Translations under genes and position numbers: made by a program
Notes under the pieces: model-generated
Told to the model about the DNA's origin: nothing
Seen by the model: only the letters and a program-made list of their open reading frames with translations
The model's database searches: none
In this document: positions 18,551 to 26,577 of the stretch, one piece after another
Layout: every line of letters begins with the position of its first letter
Position numbering within the stretch: position 1 is the stretch's first letter
From: Rubrivivax sp.
GTDB lineage: Bacteria; Pseudomonadota; Gammaproteobacteria; Burkholderiales; Burkholderiaceae_C
DNA length: 60,132 nt
Assembly (NCBI GenBank): GCA_030653505.1
Contig: JAURZK010000047.1
Coordinates: forward strand, 1 to 60,132
Direction of reading: 5' to 3'

Positions 18551-19942
18551 TCAGGCCTGGGTGTAACGCGCCTCCAGGTAGGCCAGCAGCGTGCGCAGGG
18601 TCTGCGCCTCGCCGCCTACCGGCCGGCCCGGGCGTGCCTCGCTGTTCCAGGCGAAGAGGTCGATGTGCAGCCAGTCCATGTCTGCGGGCACGAAGTCCTC
18701 GAGGAAGAGCGCCGCCGTCACAGCACCGGCCATGGGACCCTTGCCGGTGTTGACGATGTCGGCGATGTCGCTCTCGATGCCGCCGTGATAGTCGCGCCAC
18801 AGCGGCATGTGCCACAGCGGGTCGTGCAGCGCCAGGCCACGGTCGACGAGGTCGCGCGCCAGGTCCATGCGGCGGCAGAACAGCGCCGGCAGTTGCGGGC
18901 CCAGCGCCACGCGCGCGGCGCCGGTCAGCGTCGCCATGTCGATCATCAGGTCTGGCTTGCCCTCTGCGCCATAGGCCAGCGCGTCGCACAGCACCACGCG
19001 GCCTTCGGCGTCGGTGTTGCCGATTTCGATGTGCAGACCGTTGCGCGTCTTGAACACGTCGCCCGGGCGGTAGGCGTTGCCGGCGATGGCGTTTTCCACC
19101 GCCGGGATCAGCAGCTGCAGCCGCACCGGCAGCTGCAGCGCCATCACCATCTGCGCCAGGCCCAGCGCGTTGGCGGCGCCACCCATGTCCTTCTTCATCT
19201 GGCGCATGCCTTCGGCGCCCTTGATATCCAGGCCGCCGGTGTCGAAACACACGCCCTTGCCCACAAGCGTCAGCTTCGGGTGCTTCGGCTTGCCCCAGTT
19301 CAGCTCGATGAGGCGCGGCGCGCGGCCCGAAGCGGCGTCGGCGGCGCGGCCGACGGCGTGGATGGCCGGGAAGTGGGCCGCCAGCAGCTTGTCGCCGACG
19401 GTCTGCTTGAACGTGGCCCCGTGCTGTTTGGCCACCAGGCGCACGGCCTCGGCCAGTGCGCCCGGGCCCATGTGCTCGGCCGGTGTGTTGACGAGGTCGC
19501 GTGTCGACGCCGCGGCGGCGGCGACGATCAGCGCGTGCTGCACCGCCGGCGTCGACGGCAGGTGCAGTTGCGCCGGTTCACGCTTGGCGGCCTTATAGAG
19601 GTCGAAGCAGTAGCTGCCCAGTTCCCACGACAGTGCGGCCGCGGCGGGGTCGAGTGCCAGGCCCTGGTCCCCCAGGTGGTAGCGGCCGGGCGGCAGCGCC
19701 TTGGGCAGCGTGGCCAGCGCCCAGGGGTGGCTGGCGTCGCGCACACCGGCCCACACCGCTTGCAGCTTGCCGTCGGCGGCGGGCAGCAGCGCGTGCGTAT
19801 CGGGCGCGCCGCTGAAGCCGACGGTCTGCAGCCAGCGGCGGGCCGCGGGGTCGAGGTCGGTGGTGAGCGCGGCGAACTGTTCGCGGTCGACGGCGTGCAC
19901 GGGTACGCTGCCGCGGGCGGGTTTGGCGAGATGAACGGTCAT
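18551..19942 (-). CDS. M17 leucyl aminopeptidase family protein
   Basis: A 463-residue M17 metallopeptidase that removes N-terminal residues from peptides in the cytoplasm. The family signature NTDAEGR is at residues 309-315, followed by VVLCDALAYG. The metal-binding Lys and Asp are in GKGVCFDTGG, and MKKDMGGAAN is also conserved. The protein is shorter than PepA (about 500) and resembles the PepB/short M17 subgroup. ATG 19942 (MTVHLAKPA) was chosen; longer in-frame starts extend through sequence with no similarity. A convergent terminator lies downstream. Confidence 0.9.
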   Translation of the reverse strand: MTVHLAKPARGSVPVHAVDREQFAALTTDLDPAARRWLQTVGFSGAPDTHALLPAADGKLQAVWAGVRDASHPWALATLPKALPPGRYHLGDQGLALDPAAAALSWELGSYCFDLYKAAKREPAQLHLPSTPAVQHALIVAAAAASTRDLVNTPAEHMGPGALAEAVRLVAKQHGATFKQTVGDKLLAAHFPAIHAVGRAADAASGRAPRLIELNWGKPKHPKLTLVGKGVCFDTGGLDIKGAEGMRQMKKDMGGAANALGLAQMVMALQLPVRLQLLIPAVENAIAGNAYRPGDVFKTRNGLHIEIGNTDAEGRVVLCDALAYGAEGKPDLMIDMATLTGAARVALGPQLPALFCRRMDLARDLVDRGLALHDPLWHMPLWRDYHGGIESDIADIVNTGKGPMAGAVTAALFLEDFVPADMDWLHIDLFAWNSEARPGRPVGGEAQTLRTLLAYLEARYTQA

Positions 19943-20104
19943 GGCGATGGACGAGTGAAGGCGGGCGCGATTGTCTCGCGGCCGGCGGCCCCTGCATGTC
20001 GCTTCACACCGCCGGCTTGCAGTCCGTCGTAACGGCATGGCGTGATGGCGGGTGTGCGTTCACGATCCACCCCGTTGCCCTGTCGCCTTGCAAGGACCCC
20101 GACC

Positions 20105-20491
20105 ATGAACCCGCTGAACTTCGTCGCCCGCCCGATCCGGAACCTGGCCGATGCCGTGCTGGTGCCCTTCAAGGCGCTTTGGGTGGTGGGCCTGACGGGT
20201 TTCATCAACTGGGCCACCTACAGCGGCCACTGGTGGTTCAAGTGGGTGGCGTTCGGCATGGCCATTGCCGTGCTGGTGGCCTGGGCGCGTGCGGCCAAGA
20301 CGCTGCTGCTGCTGGCCGTGGTGGGCTTCGTCGGCTGGAAGGTCTACCAGCGCTACGGCGCGCAGGCACGCCAGCAGTTCGACGACTGGGTGGCACGCAC
20401 CCAGCCGCAGACGGCGCAGGTGCTGCAGGCACTGCGGGCGCCAACGCAGCCCGCCACGCCTGCGGGCCACACAGAACCCAGCGCGGGCTGA
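20105..20491 (+). CDS. Small membrane protein of unknown function
   Basis: A 128-residue protein starting MNPLNFVARPIRNLADAV. Two membrane segments are seen at about residues 24-60 (FKWVAFGMAIAVLVAW) and 65-80 (TLLLLAVVGFVGW), then a Gln/Thr/Pro-rich cytoplasmic or periplasmic tail. AAGGA lies about ten bases before the ATG. No family was recognised. It is alone on the plus strand between convergent neighbours. Confidence 0.6.
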   Translation: MNPLNFVARPIRNLADAVLVPFKALWVVGLTGFINWATYSGHWWFKWVAFGMAIAVLVAWARAAKTLLLLAVVGFVGWKVYQRYGAQARQQFDDWVARTQPQTAQVLQALRAPTQPATPAGHTEPSAG

Positions 20492-20513
20492 ATGCCCCGC
20501 GCGCCGTGACCGT

Positions 20514-21302
20514 TCAGGCCGTCGGCGCGTTCGCCGCCTCAGCCCCCGTTGTCGCCGGCGCCTGGGCCGCCGAGCGCTCGACATGCCAGTCCACCAGGCG
20601 GCGCATGTTGCCCAGCGACACCCAGTGCAGGTGCACCAGGCCCAGGATGCCGCTGCGGTGCAGTTCGCCGATCACCGCGTCGGGCAGCTCGGTCATCTTC
20701 TTGTCGTCGACGGTGAGGAAACCGTCCACCGTGTGCTGGCGACCGTCGGGCAGCGTGGCATCGAAGCGCATGTCGCGCAGCACGTCCAGTTCCAGCAGCT
20801 TCTTGCCCACCAGGCGTGTGCGCTGGATCTCGGCTTCCAGCGTCTCGAGGTAGGGTGTCATCTGCTTGAGCAGTTCACCCTGCTGGCCGTCTTCGGTGAA
20901 CAGCGGCTCGCCCTCCAGCACGCTGGTGCCCTTCCAGGCCGTGTCGACGCAGATCGCAAAACGTTCGGCGTCGATGCGTGCGATGCAGAAGGGGTAGGCG
21001 CGCAGCACCGCCGGCATGTACTGGGCGCGCCAGCGCTCGCCGGTGAGGTAGAGGTTCTGGTTCTGGACCAGGCCGAACACGGCAATTGGCGCGATGGCGT
21101 CGCTGCCGTCCTCTTCCTTGCCCGCCTTCACGAAGACGATGGGGAACTCGCGGCAGACGTCGCCGAACTCGGCGGCGGCGACGAACATCGCGTTCAGGTC
21201 GGCGGCCACCGTCCAGTCGGTGACGGGCATGCGCAGCTTCAGGTTGCGGTGGGTGGCGCTGTCCAGTGCGGTGGGCTGCTTGTGCAGGTTCTGATTGATC
21301 AA
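20514..21302 (-). CDS. SapC family protein
   Basis: A 262-residue SapC-family protein (the family named after a Campylobacter/Caulobacter S-layer-region gene; function not established). Typical stretches are EFGDVCREFPIVFVKA, VFGLVQNQNLYL, WRAQYMPAVLRAYPF, and GLVHLHWVSLGNMRRLVDW near the end. The apparent start is TTG at 21302. It overlaps the stop of the upstream CNNM gene by four bases (TTGA) and has GGAGA about seven bases upstream, so the TTG is probably real; ATG 21230 is the alternative. No signal peptide. Confidence 0.82.
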   Translation of the reverse strand: MINQNLHKQPTALDSATHRNLKLRMPVTDWTVAADLNAMFVAAAEFGDVCREFPIVFVKAGKEEDGSDAIAPIAVFGLVQNQNLYLTGERWRAQYMPAVLRAYPFCIARIDAERFAICVDTAWKGTSVLEGEPLFTEDGQQGELLKQMTPYLETLEAEIQRTRLVGKKLLELDVLRDMRFDATLPDGRQHTVDGFLTVDDKKMTELPDAVIGELHRSGILGLVHLHWVSLGNMRRLVDWHVERSAAQAPATTGAEAANAPTA

Positions 21303-22603
21303 GTGGCTTCTCCAGGGGTTTCGATGCGGGTCACCAGCACCTTGTCGACACGCTTGCCGTCGAGGTCGACGACCTCGAAGCGCCAGCCGGCCCAGTCCAC
21401 CGCGTCGGCGGCGTGTGGCAGGCGGCCCAGCAAGAGCATGATCATGCCAGCCAGCGTGTTGTAGCGGCCGCGGTCTTCCTCGGGGAGTTCCTTGAGTTCC
21501 AGGCGGTCCTTGAACTCGGGCACCGGGATCAGGCCGTCGAGCAGCCAGCTGCCGTCTTCGCGCTGGATGGCCCAGGCGTCCTCGTCGCTGGGGGCGCCGA
21601 ACTCGCCGGTGATGGCTTCCAGCAGGTCACGCTCGGTGATCACGCCCTGCACCGCGCCGTACTCGTCGACGACGAAGACGAGGTCGGTGCGCGAGATGCG
21701 GAACTGCTCCAGCAGTTCCATGCCCGACAGTGTCTCGGGCACGAACACCGGCGGCGCCATGTACTGCGAGATCTCCAGCGCCTTGCCGCTGGCCAGCGGC
21801 TGGAGCAGCTTGGCGGCGTTGAGCACACCCTGCACGTCGTCCAGCGAGCCCTTGCAGACCGGGAACCGGGTGTGCCCGCTGTCGGCGATGGTCGTCAGCA
21901 GGGCCTCGGTGCCGTCGGTGAGGTCGAGCCAGACGATTTCGGCGCGCGGAATCATCATCGACCCGATCTGCCTGTCATCGAGCCGGAAGACGTTGCGCAC
22001 CATCTGGTGTTCCTGCGCCTCGATGACACCCGACTCGACGCCCTCTTCCAGGCTGGCGGCGATTTCCTCTTCCGTCACCGAACGACCCGGGCCGCCCTGG
22101 TGGATGCCCATCAGCCGAAGAACGGCGTGCGTGCAGACACTCAGCAGGGCCACCAGGGGCCGCGTGGCGGTGCTCAGCCAGTTCATCGGCCGCGCGACGA
22201 GCCGCGCCACCGTCTCCGGGTACATCTGGCCCACCCGCTTGGGCACCAGTTCGCCGAAGATGATGGTCAGGATGGTGATGATCACCACCACCAGACCGGT
22301 GGCGGCGATGCTGGCCGTGCCCTGGGCAACGTGGAAGGTCTCGACGAGCCAGTAGGACAACGGGGCGGCGAAGGCGGCCTCACCGACGATGCCGTTGAGG
22401 ATGCCTATCGACGTGATGCCGATCTGCACCGTCGAGAGGAACTTGGTCGGGTTCTCGTGCAGGTCCATCGCGGCCTGCGCACCGGGCTCCTCGCCTTCCA
22501 CCATCACCTGCAGGCGCGCCTTGCGACTGGCGGTGAGCGCCATCTCGGACATTGCAAAGACCCCGTTGAGCAGGATCAGGAAAACCAGCAGCGTGAGATC
22601 CAT
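21299..22603 (-). CDS. CNNM/CorC-type membrane protein with CBS domains
   Basis: A 434-residue hemolysin-family (UPF0053) protein. An N-terminal membrane DUF21 domain (about residues 1-190: LLVFLILLNGVFAMSEMAL, GIVGEAAFA, IIFGELVPKRVGQ) is followed by two CBS domains (about 205-330, with MIPRAEIVWLD and FVVDEYGAVQGVITERDLLE) and a C-terminal CorC_HlyC domain (about 345-430). The family is linked to magnesium/cobalt efflux rather than haemolysis. ATG 22603 begins MDLTLLVFL; it is divergent from apaH with 63 bases between. Confidence 0.9.
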   Translation of the reverse strand: MDLTLLVFLILLNGVFAMSEMALTASRKARLQVMVEGEEPGAQAAMDLHENPTKFLSTVQIGITSIGILNGIVGEAAFAAPLSYWLVETFHVAQGTASIAATGLVVVIITILTIIFGELVPKRVGQMYPETVARLVARPMNWLSTATRPLVALLSVCTHAVLRLMGIHQGGPGRSVTEEEIAASLEEGVESGVIEAQEHQMVRNVFRLDDRQIGSMMIPRAEIVWLDLTDGTEALLTTIADSGHTRFPVCKGSLDDVQGVLNAAKLLQPLASGKALEISQYMAPPVFVPETLSGMELLEQFRISRTDLVFVVDEYGAVQGVITERDLLEAITGEFGAPSDEDAWAIQREDGSWLLDGLIPVPEFKDRLELKELPEEDRGRYNTLAGMIMLLLGRLPHAADAVDWAGWRFEVVDLDGKRVDKVLVTRIETPGEAT

Positions 22604-22666
22604 GCGCGCCGCGGGACGATGCCGCGGTGGCCGTGTAGGGGAGCGGGAGCGTAGCAGAATCGCCCG

Positions 22667-23488
22667 ATGATCCATCTCATCGGCGACGTGCAGGGTTGCG
22701 CGCAGGCCCTGCAGCGGCTGCTTGCGGAAATCGACTTTTCACCTTCTCGCGACCGCATCGTGCTGCTGGGCGACCTCGTCAACCGAGGCCCGGGCTCGCT
22801 GGCCGTGCTGCAGATGCTGGCGCCGCTGCAGGGTGCGGCCACCTGCCTGATGGGCAACCACGACCTGCATCTGCTGGCCGTGGCCCACGGCGTGCGGCCC
22901 GCGCACAAGAGCGACACGCTGGACGACATCCTGGACGCGCCCGACCGCGCCGCCTGGGTCGACTGGGTGCGCGCGCAGCCGCTGGCCCACCTCGAAGCCG
23001 GTTGGCTGTGCGTGCACGCCGGCGTGCTGCCGCAGTGGAGCACTGAGCAGACGCTGGCGTTGGCCGCCGAGGTGCAGGCGCTGCTGCGCGGACCTGATCT
23101 GCCCGGCTTCCTGCACGTGATGTACGGCAACCAGCCCGACCAGTGGCGTGAAGACCTGGCCGGCGCCGACCGCATGCGCCTGGCCATCAACGCCTTTACC
23201 CGGCTGCGCTTTTGCACTGCCGAAGGCCGGCTCGACCTCAAGACCAAGGAAGGCCCAGGTGCCGCACCCCCTGGCCACCATCCCTGGTTCGACGTGCCCG
23301 GCAGAAAGTCCGCAGGCCAGCCCATGGCCTTCGGCCACTGGAGCACGCTGGGGCTGGTGAACCGCCCCGACCTGCTCGGCATCGACACAGGTTGCGTCTG
23401 GGGCGGCGCGCTGACAGCCGTGCGCGTGGATGGTGGGCGGCGGGAGGTGCTGCAGGTGCCCTGTGAACCTGTGCCGCCGCCAGGCTGA
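22667..23488 (+). CDS. apaH: Bis(5'-nucleosyl)-tetraphosphatase ApaH
   Basis: A 273-residue symmetrical diadenosine tetraphosphatase, splitting Ap4A into two ADP. It belongs to the calcineurin-like phosphoesterases: LIGDVQGC (residues 4-11), VLLGDLVNRGPGS, LMGNHDLHLL, and later FGHWSTLGL and IDTGCVWGGALTAV, covering all metal-ligand blocks. ApaH removes Np4N nucleotides that accumulate in stress and serve as RNA caps. Length is normal. A tRNA-Ser gene follows 38 bases downstream in the same direction. Confidence 0.95.
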   Translation: MIHLIGDVQGCAQALQRLLAEIDFSPSRDRIVLLGDLVNRGPGSLAVLQMLAPLQGAATCLMGNHDLHLLAVAHGVRPAHKSDTLDDILDAPDRAAWVDWVRAQPLAHLEAGWLCVHAGVLPQWSTEQTLALAAEVQALLRGPDLPGFLHVMYGNQPDQWREDLAGADRMRLAINAFTRLRFCTAEGRLDLKTKEGPGAAPPGHHPWFDVPGRKSAGQPMAFGHWSTLGLVNRPDLLGIDTGCVWGGALTAVRVDGGRREVLQVPCEPVPPPG

Positions 23489-23526
23489 GATGCACGCCTA
23501 GAATTCAGGCCTTCGCCAGACCGCGG

Positions 23527-23614
23527 GGAAGCGTGGCAGAGTGGTCGATTGCACCGGTCTTGAAAACCGGCGGCCCGCAAGGGCCCGTGAGTTCGAATCT
23601 CACCGCTTCCGCCA
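23527..23614 (+). tRNA. tRNA-Ser (anticodon UGA)
   Basis: An 88-base serine tRNA with CCA encoded. The acceptor stem pairs GGAAGCG (23527-23533) with CGCTTCC (23604-23610), followed by discriminator G and CCA. The anticodon stem CCGGT/ACCGG encloses the loop CTTGAAA with anticodon TGA at 23561-23563. A long variable arm (GGCCCGCAAGGGCCC) confirms a class II serine tRNA, and GTTCGAATC forms the T-loop. It reads UCA and related UCN codons. The 3' end is a typical attachment site for mobile elements; no integrase is seen nearby. Confidence 0.95.
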
Positions 23615-23970
23615 CGTTTTCCTAGGAAGACGTGGCCTCATGATGGCCCTGCCCATCAACTCACCCACCATCCCCAAAACGCACCCGGGATGCCTGCGCC
23701 GTTGATGCCGGGATCAGTCGGACAGCCGGGCCAGTTGGTAGCGCTAAGTTCCGGATCCCTTCGGCGGGCCAGACGCAGGTTCTCAGCCGTGTGGCAGCGC
23801 GGTCAGCTGTCGACATCCTTGACAGTCACGCCGCCGACGTGGCGCGAAACGCCGCTAACCTGTTGTCAATCCGCAGGCAGCAGATTCCGGCATCGAAATT
23901 GCTGGGCGCGCTCTGACGTGGGAGGAGGCCGACTGTCAGAGCCTGGCTCCCGCTTCGCAAAGGAAATCCC
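23615..23970. other. Region between tRNA-Ser and PEP-CTERM gene
   Basis: About 350 bases without a supported gene. A TTGACA occurs at 23819-23824, but no acceptable -10 box stands 16-18 bases downstream. An 8-bp inverted repeat lies at 23910-23942 just ahead of the next gene. I found no direct copy of the tRNA 3' end here, so no attR-like site is evident within this stretch. Confidence 0.4.
23910..23942. promoter_or_regulatory. Inverted repeat in leader of PEP-CTERM gene
   Basis: Perfect 8-bp arms GCTCTGAC (23910-23917) and GTCAGAGC (23935-23942), separated by 17 bases, ending 28 bases before the ATG at 23971. It could be a protein operator or a leader hairpin for the PEP-CTERM gene. Function is inferred from position only. 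Confidence 0.35.
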
Positions 23971-24600
23971 ATGAAGATTCGACGTATTGCAGCCGGCGCA
24001 ACCTTGGCAATCTCCTCGCTAATTGCTGCTTCGCCTGCCAGTGCTGCGGTCATTTTCGCCGACACCGTCATCGACTTCTTCAATTCCGGGGCGAATCCTT
24101 CGTTTCCGACCGGATCATACGGTGGCACCTTCCCCGGCTCCTTTCCGGTCGCCGTGCCTCTGAGCAATGCGACGGACGGCAATGCCGCGACTTTTGTTTC
24201 GCTGCCCACGGGCTCCTACATCACCCTTGGCTTCAGCGGCGGTTTTGTCTTTGATGGCGCGGGCCTGGATATCTTCGTCTCGGAGGTCGGCGGGGCTGAC
24301 GAGACTGCGAACGTGTACGTCTCCTCTGACTTCGGTGCAAGCTTCACCTTTCTCGGAGTAGCGACGACGTCGACGGTGTCGGGTTTCGATCTGGCCTCGA
24401 TAGGCTATACCGGCAACGTCAACGCTGTGAAGATTGTCGGGCTCGACAATTTCGGCGGGTCCCCCGGATTCGATCTCGCTTTCGTGCAGGGACTGGAAGG
24501 CAGTGTGGTGGTCAATCCGGTTCCGGAGCCCACGTCATTGGCCCTCGTCGCCTTGGGGCTCTTGGGCGCGGCCACGGCGGCGCGTGGCAGTCGCGGCTGA
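23971..24600 (+). CDS. PEP-CTERM sorting-signal protein
   Basis: A 209-residue exported protein. It has a signal peptide (IAAGATLAISSLIAASPASAA) and ends with a PEP-CTERM signal: VPEPTSLALVALGLLG then a basic tail ARGSRG. Such proteins are cut and moved to the surface or exopolysaccharide by an exosortase (EpsH/XrtA family), which must be encoded elsewhere. The mature part is Gly/Ser/Thr/Phe-rich beta-type sequence with no catalytic motif. AAAGGA lies seven bases before the ATG. Base composition is visibly less GC-rich than neighbouring genes and codon use is looser, suggesting later acquisition. Confidence 0.9.
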   Translation: MKIRRIAAGATLAISSLIAASPASAAVIFADTVIDFFNSGANPSFPTGSYGGTFPGSFPVAVPLSNATDGNAATFVSLPTGSYITLGFSGGFVFDGAGLDIFVSEVGGADETANVYVSSDFGASFTFLGVATTSTVSGFDLASIGYTGNVNAVKIVGLDNFGGSPGFDLAFVQGLEGSVVVNPVPEPTSLALVALGLLGAATAARGSRG

Positions 24601-25191
24601 GGTACTTGGCGCCACCACCGTCCCAGCGCCAACGCGTCGGGATGATGGCGTGGCGGCGGTCCTGTTGCCCTTGGAAAGGACGCCAGGGCTGCTGTCTGGC
24701 GCCGGGGGCGAGGTTCAGCAGAAGACGCAGGCACTCCAGCTTGGCGTAACTCACCCGCTTCTCTTCGACCACTTCAGCCCGGACCGGCGTCAGACTGAGC
24801 ACGGTGGGCACCGTTGGCAGTGCTGACGAGTTGATCCGGTCGGCCACGCCGCCGGTGCTGAAAGCCAGTGACGGCCTGAGCAACCCCGCAGGCCGATGTG
24901 TATGTCCTTGGCTCTGGGGCACAAGCCGGCTGTCGAGGCCGGCGGCCGGGGCCCCAGGCCTCGGGCCTGCATCTACACCACCGCTGCCCCCCTTGACGCG
25001 TTGCGGAGCGCCGCAGGGCTGAGCACTGGCGTTCCCCGGCGCCGCGAACTGCGGGGCCCAGCAGGCGCTGTTCCAACGTTACGCACCCGCGGCCGCTTCC
25101 CACAATGGAGCGCTGCCTCCCCGAATCGAGAGGTGCCGCTGCCCGATGCGCCTGCCTTCCTGCCTTTCGACAACCACGACCCCGCTGCGCC
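24601..25191. other. Unassigned region upstream of export operon
   Basis: About 590 bases with only short, uncharacteristic reading frames on both strands. The longest is a minus-strand frame at 24512-24922, which overlaps the PEP-CTERM gene and shows no domain I know. The stretch must hold the promoter of the seven-gene operon that starts at 25192, but I could not identify its boxes. It may also contain gene remnants. Confidence 0.35.
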
Positions 25192-26577
25192 ATGGGTGAG
25201 CCACGGCCGCCGTGGCTTGCCGCTGCGCCGGCGCTGGAGCTCTATGCCCAGTTGCTGGATGCCGGCAGCGCCCGCGTGGCTGCGCACCGGCTCGTCGCCC
25301 GGCTCGCGGCCGAACACGGCCTCGGGCGCGCGACGCTGGGCTGGCGCCACCGCGGGCGCACCGAACTGCTCGCCACCAGCGCGGCGCCCGGTGACCCCGG
25401 TGACGCGGAGCGCCGACTGGGTGCCATGGACGAGGCGATGGACCAGGGCGTGCCACTCACCTGGCCCGATGTTTCCGAGGGCCACGCCGAAACCGGCCCG
25501 CTGCTGCTGGAGACCGCGATGCTGCAGCGCCCGCTGGGCGGCGCGGTGGCGGTGCTGCCAGTGGGCCGCGACGGTGTTGCGTTGGGCGCGCTCTGCCTGG
25601 AGCGGCCGGCCGGGCCGCCGTTCGATGCGGCACAGCTCGAACGTCTGGGCCATCTGCTGGCGCTTGCGGCGCCGGCGATCGACTGGATGCGCCGCGCGGA
25701 AGCCCCGTGGCCGCGCCGCGCGCTCGAACAGGCGCGTGAGGCACTGGCCGCGCTGCGCCAGCCCGAGGCGCGCACGCGCCGCCGGCTGCTGGCCGCAGGC
25801 GGCCTGCTGGTGGCGCTGAGCGCCCTGCTGCCCTTGCCCCACGCGGTGGGCGGGCGCGCCCGGCTCGAAGGTGCCGAGCAGCGTGTGCTGGCGGCACCGG
25901 CCGACGGCTTCGTACGGCTGGCCCACGTGCGTCCGGGCGACCGCGTGCGCGCCGGCCAGCCGCTGGTGGACCTGATGGACGAAGACCTCCAACTCGAACG
26001 CGAACGCTGGGCCAGCCAACGTGCGCAGCACGAAAACGCCTATGCCGCGGCGATGGCGCGTGCCGACCGCGTGGGCGCCGCCACCGCGATGGCGCGTGTG
26101 GTCGAGGCGCAGTCGCAGCTCGCCCTCACCGAGGAACAGCTGGGCCGCGGCCGCATCGTGGCGCCCTTCGATGGCCTGGTGGTCGAAGGTGACCTGGCGC
26201 AGTCGGCGGGGGCGCCGGTGCGCCAGGGCGACAAGCTGATGACGCTGGCGACGCTGGACCGCCACCGGGTGGTGGTCGAGATCGACGAAACCGACATCGC
26301 CGCGGTGGCCCCCGGCCAGTCGGGGCAACTGACGCTGTCGTCGCTGGGCTGGCGCGGCGAAGCCCTGGTGGTGGAGCGCATCGCGCCGCTGGCGCGCACG
26401 GTCGACGGCCGCAATGTCTTCGAGGTCGAGGCGCGCCTGGTGGCCACCGGCGTCGGCCTGCGGCCCGGGCTGCTGGGGCGCGCCGAGTTCGAGGTCGGGC
26501 GGCGTCCGCCCTTGGCCGCCTGGCTGGGCCGGGCCGCCGACCGCCTGCGCCTGGCCTGGTGGGGCTGGCTCGGATGA
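25192..26577 (+). CDS. GAF-like / HlyD membrane fusion protein
   Basis: A 461-residue protein, first gene of the export operon. Residues about 20-165 look like a GAF-type domain (ATLGWRHRGRTELLATSAAP ... LGALCLERPAGPPFDAAQL), which would sit in the cytoplasm. One membrane helix lies at 199-219 (LLAAGGLLVALSALL), followed by a periplasmic HlyD-type adaptor: lipoyl half with VLAAPADGFVRLAHVRPGDRV, a short coiled coil, GRIVAPFDGLVVEGDLAQS, and the beta-barrel. ATG 25192 was taken because the frame upstream lacks similarity. The stop overlaps the M50 gene by ATGA. Adaptors normally bridge an inner-membrane pump and an outer-membrane channel; here the partner would be the next gene product. Confidence 0.82.
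   Translation: MGEPRPPWLAAAPALELYAQLLDAGSARVAAHRLVARLAAEHGLGRATLGWRHRGRTELLATSAAPGDPGDAERRLGAMDEAMDQGVPLTWPDVSEGHAETGPLLLETAMLQRPLGGAVAVLPVGRDGVALGALCLERPAGPPFDAAQLERLGHLLALAAPAIDWMRRAEAPWPRRALEQAREALAALRQPEARTRRRLLAAGGLLVALSALLPLPHAVGGRARLEGAEQRVLAAPADGFVRLAHVRPGDRVRAGQPLVDLMDEDLQLERERWASQRAQHENAYAAAMARADRVGAATAMARVVEAQSQLALTEEQLGRGRIVAPFDGLVVEGDLAQSAGAPVRQGDKLMTLATLDRHRVVVEIDETDIAAVAPGQSGQLTLSSLGWRGEALVVERIAPLARTVDGRNVFEVEARLVATGVGLRPGLLGRAEFEVGRRPPLAAWLGRAADRLRLAWWGWLG

Noticed and set aside
22576..23580. Minus-strand frame across apaH and part of tRNA-Ser
   Set aside because: It overlaps a certain gene and a tRNA and has no recognisable domain.
23819..23824. TTGACA as a -35 box for the PEP-CTERM gene
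   Set aside because: No -10 box lies at a suitable distance, so a promoter cannot be claimed.
24512..24922. Minus-strand frame of 136 codons downstream of the PEP-CTERM gene
   Set aside because: No domain, it overlaps the PEP-CTERM gene end, and it has no ribosome-binding site. A gene remnant cannot be excluded.
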